From Clavulina sp. PMI_390 (taxonomy: Eukaryota > Basidiomycota > Agaricomycetes > Cantharellales > Hydnaceae), in contig WIDE01000004.1 in assembly GCA_015039315.1 (NCBI GenBank), positions 678,112 to 742,111 of the forward strand: a DNA stretch of 64,000 nt, read 5' to 3'. Below are positions 1 through 10,977 of the stretch, piece by piece. The number at the start of each line of letters is the position of its first letter. Position 1 is the first letter of the stretch. A program made the translations under genes and the position numbers. Below the pieces are notes generated by a model that saw only the letters and a list, made by a program, of their open reading frames with translations, did no database searches and was not told the origin of the DNA.

Positions 1-1010
1 TTCACAAACCCGCGACGGTTAGACCGATGGTCCCCCTGGTCAACTACAGCCTGGAGGATTTACGTCGGCGGAGCAGCCTAAGAGACAGAGTTTCATGTCT
101 GCTCGACCACCTCAAGGTGGTTACGCTCCTTCCATGGGTGGTGCTCCATCTATAGGAGGCGCTCACTCTATAGGAGGCGCTCACTCTATGGGGGGTGCTT
201 ATCCTGCGGGGGGTGCCTACCCTATGGGGGACAATCACTCTATGGGGGGTGCCTATCCTATGGGGGATACTTACTCCATGGGGGATGCTCACACTATACG
301 TAGTGCTCCCTCTATGGGGGCTGGGCCCTCAGCATATGCCCAGTATCATCCTACTTCACCCCAGCCTAGCTACCTCCAGCCCACAAGCCCTGGCCCGTAT
401 GGCGGCGGTTCCGTTCACCATCTTGCCCCTGATGATGTTGCAACAATCAGGGCTGGGAGTATGCGTAGTGGAGGGCGATCTCCTCAACCAAGTTTTGTTC
501 AGCCCACAATCCATTCCACCAACTATGGTGAAGGTACTGAATACGGGCACCCTGATGACGATGAAAGCCGGCATAGCAATATGTATGGTGCCCAAGAACA
601 TCCGTCTGCGCTCACACTCCCATCCTCTGGTAACGATCTTGAGCATGAGCAAGGATCGCAACAAGGAACAGAACATGAAGACAGCGCTAGCATCACACCT
701 CACCATCACTTCAACCTGCAAGAAGGGCTGCAACACCTCGCCAGCAAGTTTTTAATGAGGCCAAAGAAGAATCAGAATTGGAAACCAAATGGGCCCATGG
801 ACGTATGTAACCCACTTCTTCTCCATAATCGATAGCAAACTTATTTGCTTGCGTGATCCGTAGTATGCTCGTTCGGCTAAGAAATGGGCGATCCAGCCGA
901 CTGCATACACTGCGTACTACTGTCAAGATAATTGCCTTTTCCACCGGAACCTTCTCGATAGTGAGATGGGCCCAGGTAAACTCTTTCTTGACCGCTCAAA
1001 GGCCAGCGGG
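1..1010 (+). CDS. Low-complexity Gly/Ser/Pro-rich protein, 5' partial
   Basis: I do not recognise this protein. The open frame is already running upstream of the first ATG (95-97) and appears to enter through a splice acceptor near position 22 (ttag), so the gene probably begins outside the window. It encodes a repeat block (see separate entry), then a Pro/Ser/His-rich, acidic stretch without known domain. A good donor (gtatgt) at about 801 and an acceptor (ccgtag) at about 863 lead to a more structured exon (about 864-971) with several Tyr, Trp and two Cys residues. Where the gene ends is unclear: stops follow in all frames before the protease exon at about 1122. It could be an extracellular or cell-wall low-complexity protein, but no signal peptide is visible in the part present. 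Confidence 0.45.
137..334 (+). repeat. In-frame 18-nt tandem repeat, 11 units
   Basis: Eleven consecutive six-codon units of the form G-G-A-x-S/P-M/I (for example GGAHSM, GGAYPM, GDTYSM) follow each other without interruption. The last units are more diverged. The period is a multiple of three, so copy-number change would not break the frame. Confidence 0.9.
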
Positions 1011-1121
1011 CCACCGAAAGGAGGGGCAAGATTGACAGCAAATGATATTCAGAATGGCGAGTGCTTCCCGATACATTTGACTCCATGCGCAACTATAACT
1101 CTCCTTGGCAGACTTGGAATA

Positions 1122-2338
1122 TGTTGTCCCTGTTACAATCGGAACTCCGCCACAAGTAGTTCATCTTGACTTTGACACAGTGGGGTTATTTTGACTTATG
1201 ACACTTCCACGCAGTAATACTGACCTACAGTTCCAATGCTTTAGGGTAGTGCCGACCTGTGGGTATGGAGCACGCAGTTACAAGTATCGGCAGCGAACAA
1301 GAAAGGGCATGGTATCTATAACCCTAGACATAGCTCCTCGTCAAAGCAGGGCGCGGGACTACAGTGGGACATCACCTATGGTGACGGTTCCGGGGCCCGT
1401 GAGCTATATAATCCTGTAACGATTATTCGTTGCACCACTGAACCATTTTCTTGTGTTAGGTGGAAACGTCTTTTTTGACACTGTCCGATTTAACCAAATC
1501 GTGATTAAGGGTCAAGCAGTCGAGGCTGCTACCTACCTTGATGCTACCTTCTCAGGGGAGCATGGATCTGATGGGCTTTTAGGCCTCGCATTCCCTCAGT
1601 ACGCTGCTGATGTCTGACAATAGTGGAGGTTCACTGATCAGGCCTTTATTGATAGACTCAACACTGTGAAACCTCAACGTCAGAAGACCCCTATGGAGCA
1701 CCTGATTGAGCAGCAGCTAGTACAGTCACCGATCTTCACCGTCTCTCTCGACAAGTATGGTGACCAGGAGAGCTTCTACACATTCGGCTACATTGATAAC
1801 ACTGTGTTACCGAAGGGTAACCAGATTGGATACGTCGACATAGATTCTCACAACGGGTTCTGGGAGTTCCCAAGCTCACAAATCCGAATCGGCAACCGAA
1901 CTGTGCAGCGACCAAAAGGGAACACTGCAATTGCCGACACAGGAACTACGCTCATTTTGCTTGATGACAATGCCGTAGATGAGATCTATGGGCGCATCAA
2001 GGGTGCCAGAATGGACCGCAGCGGGTGGATTCTTCCGAAGAATTCAAAACCTCCAAACATGGCTTTTGCAGTCGGCCGCAATTTCTACACCATTTCAGGT
2101 GAAGATCTCAAGTTTGCAGATGCTGGAAAAGGGATGTCATTCGGCTCGATACAGAGTAGGGGACAAAATAAGCAGGATATATTTGGCGACGTAAGTCCCT
2201 GATTGGCTTGTGTTATATCACGACTCTTTTCTAACCTCACAAACCTTTCAGGTTTTCCTGAAGCGTGTATATGCTGTATTTGACCAAACACCTGGCCATC
2301 CCCGACTAGGATTGGGGCAGAGAACACTCAAAGATTGA
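1122..2338 (+). CDS. Aspartic protease, family A1 (N-terminus unresolved)
   Basis: A pepsin-type endopeptidase, normally secreted or vacuolar in fungi. The mature N-terminal lobe is recognisable by EYVVPVTIGTPPQ at about 1117-1155. The first catalytic motif is split by an intron (donor about 1178, acceptor about 1240) and restored as DTGSADLW. The flap motif YGDGS lies at about 1377-1391. The second catalytic motif DTGTT lies near 1936-1950. The last intron (about 2192-2251) leads to a typical C-terminal exon ending FDQTPGHPRLGLGQ and a TGA at 2336-2338. Two oddities: no signal peptide or propeptide exon could be joined upstream, and between about 1614 and 1645 the frame meets TGA and TAG unless a 30-nt intron (gtctga...gatcag) is assumed. 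It is either a real gene with a very short intron or a recently damaged copy. Confidence 0.7.
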
Positions 2339-2531
2339 GAGTATTACATGTTTTCATTGTGGATTTACTTCTGGGGATATGATCTATATTGTTGTTGTCT
2401 CATCTAATAAATGTTTCTTGATGCTATAATTCGGATTCTTCTTGGATGGTAGGGTAATCGCTTGTGGTTGAGTCAGTGAGACGCAACTCGTTGTCAACAA
2501 TCCCCAACAGCCGCTTCTTGGAGGTTTGCCG

Positions 2532-5500
2532 ATGGCGAGCACAGTCTATATAGCTGCTGCAGTAAATCGAAATCCTCAGGCAGCATCTATATCAAGGAAC
2601 CTTTCTCGCGTCCTATTTGGCTCCCACAAGTTCATTGCATACTGGGACAGCTCTGTCAGTTCAACCAGTTGCTGCTCTTCTCTTGAAAATTAGTCTCAAT
2701 ATCGGCTACTCCAGGACCCTCTTGATCATGGTGTGCTAGTCACTCATCCTGGACACGAGTTTGAAGTCACCGCTGTGCAATGGATTGAGGATCGATGTTT
2801 CTGCAGTGGCGATCAAGGTGGCTTCTTGCTGGTGTGGTCACTGAATGAATCCAAGAAAGTTAGGACTGCCACCAGTATAAACTATCATATGCGCTAAACT
2901 TGGCAGTATCCAGTGGAATGTTACCCACAAGCTCCAAGCTCAACCCCGTGCAATCACAACACTAGCTTACCATGACACAACCATCGTGACAGGTTCTTCA
3001 GAAGGCCGTTTGAGCGTTTTCCGTTACAATTCTCAAGGTGAGTAATGATACCAACTCTTACTCGCATCAAAATATGACTGAAAAATGCTCTTCTAGAACA
3101 GCAGATCCCCGCATTGATCCAAACGATTGATTTGCAAGGCCGGTTCCCGCTCTCTGTAGAGATTGCCGAGCTACCCAAATCCTCCGGTACAGCCAACTCT
3201 AAAAGCCCAGAATTCTTTAAGGCACTGAAGCTTGTTTTAGCTACCGTGATGGCCGTGGCCAGCACCGATCGCAATGTTAAAATCTTCACTCGTAGCGAGG
3301 ACCAGGTGAGTAACTTGTTGCTTCCACCATAGCATTCTGGTTGATATATCTACCGATTAGTAGTTTATATCATCCCTGTCTCTGGAGGGTCACGAGGATT
3401 GGGTGAAGACCCTTGCAATGACCCCCTCTGCGAACGAAAAAGGAGAAGAGACCCTCATCCTTGCCACTGGTTCTCAAGATGCCTATATTAGGCTCTGGCT
3501 TATCTCTCCACTATCTTCTAGTGCCTCAGAGGCTAAGGAGGGCCCTGTAGACGATTTGCTTGACGCATTTGAGAAGAACTTGGAAGAAATGGGCGACGAC
3601 ACTGAGGAAGGAGGCAAGAAGATCTCCAATCGCACTCACGTTTTTGCGATCAACAGCCCTTCTGGAACTAAGTAAGAGGAAACCTCACTATTGCTAGCCG
3701 TTGCCACTGATTCGTCCACATAGACAGTACACTGTCACATTTGATGCTTTGCTTGTTGGCCATGAAGCTGGCATCACCTCACTCGCCTGGAAACCTTCAA
3801 GTCCAGGGGCGGTTCCGACCTTGCTTTCAACCTCCACCGACTCCTCTCTTACCCTGTGGTCTCCGAGTGAGGTCCCCGCGGCGCCGGCTCGAGGCGAGTC
3901 TGGTCCAACCGCAGTCAAGGCCTCGATATGGATGAATCGGCAACGTTTTGGTGACGTGGGCGGGGTCAAACCTGGAGGATTTGTTGGTGGGATGTGGGGG
4001 GCCGAAGGTCGAGAGGTGTTAGGATTTGGTTGGAATGGCGGGTGGCGGAGGTGGCGTAATATTTCTTCAGAGGACTCAAGTTCGCTACATATTGGCGAGA
4101 CCTGGATCGAGGTCCCCGCCGTCCTTGGCCACTGCGGTCCCGTTCGAGGGCTCGCCTGGGACCCTAGCGGCGATTATCTGATATCTGCAAGGTGTGTACC
4201 GTCGGTGTGACTTTATTCTTTATCACTAATGATGCATATGCTATTCCATCTCAGCCTCGATCAAACAACTCGTATTCATGGCTGCTGGCGTCGCTCGGAT
4301 AATTCAACACCTGTTGAAACCTGGCACGAAATATCCCGACCACAAATTCATGGATACGATATTATCTCAGCGACCTTCATTAGCCCCCTGAAGTTTGTTA
4401 GTGTAGCAGACGAAAAGGTTGCGCGCGTTTTCGATGGACCGAAGGGGTTCGCAAAAACTATCATTGGTCTTGGGACCGTTGACGGTGACAAGTCCGGACT
4501 GGTGGTGAGTGTGATCAAACCCTTGGGATGTCTTTTTAGCATAATTTACGATCTCTCTGCTCAGGATACTCTTCCTGTGGCAGCAGTAGTACCACCGCTT
4601 GGTTTGTCAAACAAAGCAACGAGCGATAGTGAGTTCCTTAACCACGTATCCTCACGATACCATTCCAATCATAGTAATCACTGTTTGAAGATTCCACAGA
4701 TACCCCGGCCCTCGTGGCAGAGGAAGACGCCGAAATGCATCGTCGACCTCCCCTGGAACCCGAGTTGGGTGCGTTGACTCTGTGGCCAGAGAGCGAGAAG
4801 ATATTCGGCCATGGGTATGAGGTGCGTATTCCAGGCATTAGCTCTCATTTCACGTCTTGATGCTTCGCCGATAGCTGTTTTCGGTAGCTTCCTCTCACAA
4901 TGGCAAAATACTGGCGACCTCATGTAAAGCAACTACCCCTGAGCATGCTGTTGTGCGACTGTATGACACAGCTAGTTGGCGAAGCCTCGGCACTCCTCTG
5001 CAAGGCCACTCTCTCACAATCACTCGGATTCTATTTAGCCCTGACGACAGCATGGTATTGACTGTTTCTCGTGATCGCTCATGGCATCTTTTTCAGCAAA
5101 ACGATCAAGGAGGTCAGGCAAGACAACTGTTGACATCGAAAGTGTGATAATTGACAATTTCCCTCATTAGAGTTCGTACCTTATGAATCGGGGGCCAAGG
5201 CCCACGCGAGAGTGATCTGGGATTGTGCTTGGGCATCTGAAGGAGATATCTTTGCCACTGCGGGTCGCGACAAACTTGTGAGTAGTCGGTAAAGGATACC
5301 TCATTGTTTGTCGTAATGGCTCACGGTCACTCCATATCATGATTACGCATTAGGTTAAATTATGGCATCGCCCGAGCGACGGCGGATCAAAGTGGGGTTG
5401 CATCCAGACTTTGAAATTGGAGGATGCTGCCACGGCAGTCGATTTCCTGCCCCGCAGAAGCAATGGGATGTAAGCACCCACCCCATCATCTAGGAAAATG

Positions 5501-5807
5501 AAGGCGTGGCTGATGGTGAACTCGGCACCTAGTCGATACCTTGCGGTGGGGCTGGAGTCTGGACAGGTTCACGTATTTGAATCTTCCGAGCTGGAGTTCA
5601 AACCTGTGCTGGTCATTGACCAATCGTGAGTGTTGTTTGCGCCCAAGAAATGTCGCTTTATGACCCATTATTTGTCATAGTATTGCTCACGTTGATCAGA
5701 TCCACCGTCTGGCTTGGCGACCCAGTCGTAGCGGCCAAGATTCTGTGTGTCAGTTGGCCATGTGCAGTGAGGATCGCTCACTTCGTGTAATTAGTATCAA
5801 TTTCTAG
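2532..5807 (+). CDS. ELP2: Elongator complex subunit 2 (WD40 protein)
   Basis: Elp2 is the double beta-propeller subunit of Elongator, the complex that installs the cm5-type modification on wobble uridine of tRNA. The reading frame starts at ATG 2532 (MASTVYIAAAVNRNPQ) and runs through many short introns. Conserved blocks in order are the first propeller with WD-type blades (GHEFEVTAVQW, GHEDWVKTLAM, GHEAGITSLAW), a central segment with GETWIEVPAVLGHCGPVRGL at about 4100, a block ending in VADEKVARVFDGP (about 4405-4443), and the second propeller with FGHGYE-LFSVAS joined across an intron at about 4822-4887. The blocks CKATTPEHAVVRLYDT and SLTITRILFSPDDSM follow. The last exon (about 5695-5807) reads AHVDQIHRLAWRP and ends SEDRSLRVISINF, the usual Elp2 terminus. 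Identification rests on the full block order and is firm; exact exon edges were not all fixed. Confidence 0.92.
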
Positions 5808-6210
5808 TGCGGCGTGACGTTTTGATTGTATCACGATAAGACTTTATTATTTGTATATCCGTCTTCGTGTGTGTGCCGTGTAAATTGCCCGCCAGAAGTG
5901 ATCAAAAGATTTTCGCGTTGATACGCTGTTTGTTTGGACCAACGAATTGCCCAATTAGGATTTGGGGGTCTATCCGACCTCTCCGAGTCCTCTCCTTTCT
6001 GCGCTCCTCTCCTAAGCGCTCAGCAGCGTTTCCGCCCTTGTAAGTTTAGATCATTTTATGACGTGAACCGCGTCTCTGGAAGAGGGACACGTCCAACAAC
6101 ACGGAGTCGATCTGATTGCTAAACCGCAACGCGTACTGATACTCGCCCCTTCCTCTGCCAATGCCTATAGGTCTTGGTTTCTCTCGCTCTAGAAAGGCCT
6201 GCATATATTA
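5808..6210. other. Intergenic spacer / likely 5' leader
   Basis: Between the Elp2 stop and the next start codon I see no convincing coding sequence. A pyrimidine-rich tract and an in-leader intron-like segment (acceptor-like cctatag near 6171) suggest that the downstream gene has a spliced 5' UTR here. Confidence 0.4.
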
Positions 6211-9200
6211 ATGCTGAACATGGCCGAGCCTTTCACGGCACAACTGAACTCAGCAGTACCTCCCTCATCATACTTTCCACCAACTGGTGTTCTCCCACAG
6301 AGATCGTCGTCTGGCTCGGAAACCGACGACAGCCAACGTATCTCGGGATCTCCTGTGTCTCTGGACCATCATATGAACGTGGTGGTTAATGATGAACGTC
6401 GCTTTCATCCTGGGGTCCTTGCCGGCAGCGGACCTGAGACAGAGCACATCACGTCCGACTATCCAGGGTTCATGCACGCTGCGTTCCAAAACTACAAGAT
6501 GGATGGCCCTGTGCACCGTGACACCCTAAGGAGCGAGAGCGACTCCTCAGATCGCTCGATCTCCCCTGCTATCTGGAACAGCAACGGGATTCCACGAGCT
6601 CCTCCCAGTCACATGAATGACCTCGCGCCTCGCGCGCGAGATTATGATGATTTCCATACCTTCTCGTCTGGTGATGAGATAGATCTTCTTAGTGGTCCTG
6701 AGACTGCTCGGAACTCTGTAGCGGCGCCGTTCGTCCAAAATGACTTGACAGGCGTTCCACCATTGGGATCGACAGGTCTCGCATTCCCGCAGTCATCTTT
6801 TATTCCCAATAACTTCATGAAAGCGCCTGGTGCTTTCGACCGCGCTCCTGCTCGCAATCCCATCTCTGAGGCGCCTCCACCTTCCAGTCCTCTTGATCCC
6901 CGAACGGCCGGGCCGACCACGTTGGAGTTTGTCCCACGTCGGGATGATTCCTCGCCCACCAGTTCCCTCCAGAACTCCGCTGTTCCCTCGTCTGGAAGAG
7001 CCCCATCGATGTCTGTGGGCTCTTCAGCAAGCACACGTTCCTTTCTCAGCCATTATGATTCCAATCCTTCCCTCCGTGGAGTACCCTCATTCCAAAACTA
7101 TGATGAGCAAATTCTCAGCGGCGTTGGTGGTGCTAATGGCTCGGGCATGGCGGGAGGAGCCAGGCACCCCCTCCTTCAGCCTCCCGCACCGAACGGCATC
7201 GAGCCACGACAATCATTGAGTCGCGCCTCCTCACGATCTATGTCAATGAACGCGACTGGTCCAGTGTACGACCGTCCCCCTTCCAGCTTTGATCAAAAGC
7301 CTCAGCCCCCTGAGAACTCGTTCGATGCTCAGTTGAAGGCTTCGCCCCTTTTCAACATGTGGGCCGAGCGGCTGATGCGGTTGGAGCTCTCCACTAAAGA
7401 CATTCGTCGCGAAGTTGGTGACTTACAGCAGAAGATCGCTATCCTCGAAAGAGTTGTTGCCGATGGTGGGCGTGCAGGGCCTCATCAAAGCCCCGGAGTG
7501 CAGGAAGAATTGCGTATGCTCACTCAGAGAGTCAACGCGGTCACCTCGTCGCTCGGTCAACTGTTGACGCTACAAACTCAAAACCAGCTGCAAAATCTAG
7601 CACTCGGTAGCTCCTCTGGGCCTAACAGAGGCGCTGAACCTCTCCAACCTCTCCCCGGTAACACGTTTTCTGGCGCAGGACAGCACGGCGTAGGCATGGG
7701 TAACCAAAACAGCGCGAACTCCGTAACACCTCAAGGGTCTCTCGGGTCGTTGGGAGCTGGTCAACCACTCGCGAGCATGAGTCCCTCTCATATTCTCCCT
7801 AATCGGCCAGACGCGAACCTCAACCAGCCAGGTCAACGCAATCAGCTTCCACCACGAGCTCCTAGCCTCCTTCCTCTGGGAGGACCTCCCCGTACATGGT
7901 CAGTTGGTAATGCAGAAATGATGGGACGCCGCGACAGTGAGGTCGGCCTCGGTCAAGCGAATCCGATGCTCAGAGACAAGCGCAAGATGTCTCTCGCAGT
8001 GGGGCGCCGCGATTCCACGATTTCGGTGGGGCCTCTCTTCTATTTATTCGTTCACAGATATTGATTCTGATTTTCCAGATCACTGATGACGCTGGCAACG
8101 CCAGGGGGGATGGGGGTGGTGTGATATCTAAATGGGAACATTTGCCTTTACTTCCAGAGCTTCTCCGCTCCATCAGTAAATATGGGTATGTGTGGAAGAT
8201 GTTTCACATTGTGTCCCATATTCAAACTATTCGTGCTATAGCATTGGTCCGCCGAACAAGATCCAACAACGTGCATTGCCCTTCTTGCTTCGGGGCTCAG
8301 ATATCATCGCCCAGGCACCCCCAACTCAGGAGCGTATCGCAGCTTACATCATTCCCGCGATCCATATGACACTCACGACTCTCAACGGGAACCTGTCGAA
8401 TAGGGGGCCTCTTGTGGTGATTATCTCCACTACGGTGGACCAGGCCACTCAGGCCCAGCGCATGATCAGAGATCTGGGCGGTCCGATTGGTATTCGTTCA
8501 GCACTTGGCGTTGGCACGGGTGGAGATATCATCCAAGAGCTTCGCCTCCTCCAGCAGAACATGCCGCATATTTTGTGTGGCACCCCTCAGAAGCTGCATG
8601 CTTTGTTCACGTCGCCAGGCGGCCTCTTTGGAGGAGAGGTTCGCTTCCTCGTTTTGGATGAAGTCGACCAGCTTATCGCCCGAAACTTGCACGAGTTTGT
8701 GTTCAATATTGTCAAGCTATTCCCCTCTCCGCGAGCGAAGCCCCCGTCGAGCATCGCTCCCGGTGGCTCGACGAATACTCCAGCTGTTGGTACCCCTGGG
8801 TCTAATTTCAATCCATTCGACGCCCCAACTACTAACGGGCGGCCCCCCTCGCCATCAGGTTCCGTGCGTCGTCAATCGATTCTTCCTTCAAACCCGCCAC
8901 TAGTGCCTCAAGGAACTGGCTCTAGCATCTCGAGTACCGCGGAGAGACAGACCGCCTTGTTCTCCAACACTGTACCTCAAGATGTTCTCAATCTCGCCAA
9001 CTCGATCCAGCTCCGGGAGCCTGTCCGTGTGCTGGTCCGACGAGATGGAAATGTCACTCAGACAGATCCTTCAACTAGCGCCAGGGGCTTACGTCAATTC
9101 TACCTCTATCTAGCCTTCACTGCTGCAGGGAGAGCAGGTTTAGATGCTAAGCAGTCAGATCCCACTACTCCAGCGGGAGTTATCGGATCAGGCCGCGGCC

Positions 9201-9963
9201 CATCCAGCGCAGAAACCGCTCAAGCTCGTGAATGGAAGCTAGATGCCCTTGCCGACCTATTTGATGACATTGAAATTTCCCATGCCATTGTCCACGTCGG
9301 TGGACTCAATGCTTTGGAGAGTGTGATCTATAAGTTGGTCAGCCGTGGATTCGAAGCTGTGCCATTGGTATGTTCTCCTTTCACTCTCGCTTTTACCATC
9401 CTCACTTTTTCGTTCTTGCAACTAGCATAACGACATGAACGCCGGAGCTAAGCTCGCTGCTCTCAACAAATTCAAGGGTTCAACCGCCCATGTTGGTCGC
9501 CCCCCAATCATGCGCGTCCTGGTCGTTTATGACGTCTCTGTCAAACCCCCAGATGTTCAGCAGATTCCTCTAGTCATCAACTATGGTAGGCGTTGCCAGG
9601 TCGTCTCAAGCCCTCGCAGTCCACTAACAACATATTACAGACCTGCCGAAAGCAGTGGAAGAATACTCTCATAGAGTCTCCCCTGCCGTCTCAACAAATT
9701 ACTCTCGTGCTGGTGTTGTCATTAATTTTGTCACCGCTGCAGGAGGTGATGTTGAGATGCTCCGCTCTATCGAGTGCTTCTATAAGTACGTCGGCTCATT
9801 TTACTTGTTACCTACGGACCGTTCCACTTATGACTACCTCTCGATGCTTTGCACCCATCTAGAATCAAATGCGTGAGTGATCTTCATATCTCTTGAATGT
9901 GCTGGCCCTGACGACTCTTTGTGCTAGCCTGAGGTTCCCATGAGCCTTCGCGACGTAATCTAA
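6211..9963 (+). CDS. eIF4A-like DEAD-box protein with degenerate motifs and long N-terminus
   Basis: The first exon (6211 to about 8025; a second in-frame ATG at 6220) encodes about 605 residues of Ser/Pro/Asn-rich, probably disordered sequence with one coiled-coil-like patch (RLELSTKDIRREVGDLQQKI, about 7379-7438). After two introns (about 8026-8078 and 8187-8239) an eIF4A/Fal1-like helicase fold follows. It has a Q-motif-like PPNKIQQRALPFLLRGSDII, a GTPQKL in place of GTPGR, DEVD in place of DEAD, and a C-lobe with DVQQIPLVINY-DLP. The tail resolves as EVPMSLRDVI before TAA 9961-9963, closely like the eIF4A terminus. The Walker A site reads AQAPPTQERIAA rather than AxxGxGKT, and motif VI reads HRVSP rather than HRIGR. 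A linker rich in Ser/Pro is inserted after DEVD. The fold looks retained but ATP hydrolysis is unlikely, so a scaffold or regulatory role is inferred. Confidence 0.8.
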
Positions 9964-10977
9964 TGCTGCGCTAAACCACTGTATCAATAACCCTCTTGCC
10001 TTTTGTTCACGACTTCACCAGGTTCTCAACAACTCCACGAGGCTTACCAGCCCTCGTTGAAAGCGTACGGCCCCAATATCTGCATACCACTATATCAATG
10101 CGTCATGTAGCGACGATCCAGCCTTCAATATTTGGCACAGTGTTCTTCGATCTTGCATTATGGTTCCAACTCACAGCAGCGTTTTTCTAATTGCTTGCCA
10201 CGAATTCTTGCTTGCATCTGCTCTCAAATACCCCCCAATCGCCTCCTTATCCAACAGGACTCGGCAAATTCAAAAAATTTTCTCCCATCAGGCGAGCTTC
10301 TGTATCAATACCCATCCATTTGTCGTGTTGTGCTCTGCACTGTCCCTTTACCTTTCGATCTGTTCTTCGCTCATATCCAGCATGAAAAGCTTCTCATCGG
10401 AGCCTTGCTTTCGCTGTTTTGTCGTATACAGTATTATCACCACTATTTTTTGTCTGCTTTACTGGTCGTTCGATGTATCCCTCTAGTTTGAACCTGCCCT
10501 GGCTGGTTTTCTGCGTATAATATTCGAGGTTTCTACGTTTTGCCCAAGTTGTTGCCTGTTGACTCTCGTAATGGTTGGCGTTTTGTGGATGTGACTCACA
10601 GCACAACAGCTTGAGGTCCATCTCATGAACTCGCTCATATAAGGTGCTGCACAGATCCAAGATTGCCTTCTGGACGCGGCGTATCATTGAGCAAATAATC
10701 ACTGCGCTTGAGCCACTTTCGTCTAGGGATCGCAACAGCCTCACGACTCCTAGCAGTGCACACCATAACTCCTGCAAAGGACCTACACCGTAATTCATTT
10801 TGCGGTCTACTCAACGCAACATCTTCCTTCTCTATCTTTTCCTCTTCATCTCGTAGGAATATAGTTCTCATGTGCGATTAGGTACCTTTCGAAACTACCA
10901 CTAATATTTGTAGGTGCACGGGGGTTCGTGAATTTGTATCTCTAATGATTATAACAAATATACAACTATAATGGACC
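9964..10977. other. Convergent intergenic region, no gene seen
   Basis: This 1-kb gap separates the 3' ends of two convergent genes. Open frames of up to 134 codons exist on both strands but show no conserved motif, no signal peptide and no splice-supported extension. It most likely holds the two 3' UTRs. Confidence 0.5.

Noticed and set aside
44..292. Minus-strand frame with PHRV repeats
   Set aside because: Mirror of the 18-nt repeats; no independent support.
1160..1200. Loss of the first DTG catalytic motif in the aspartic protease (direct reading gives DTVGLF then stop)
   Set aside because: A normal intron (gtgggg...ctttag) restores DTGSADLW, so the motif is intact.
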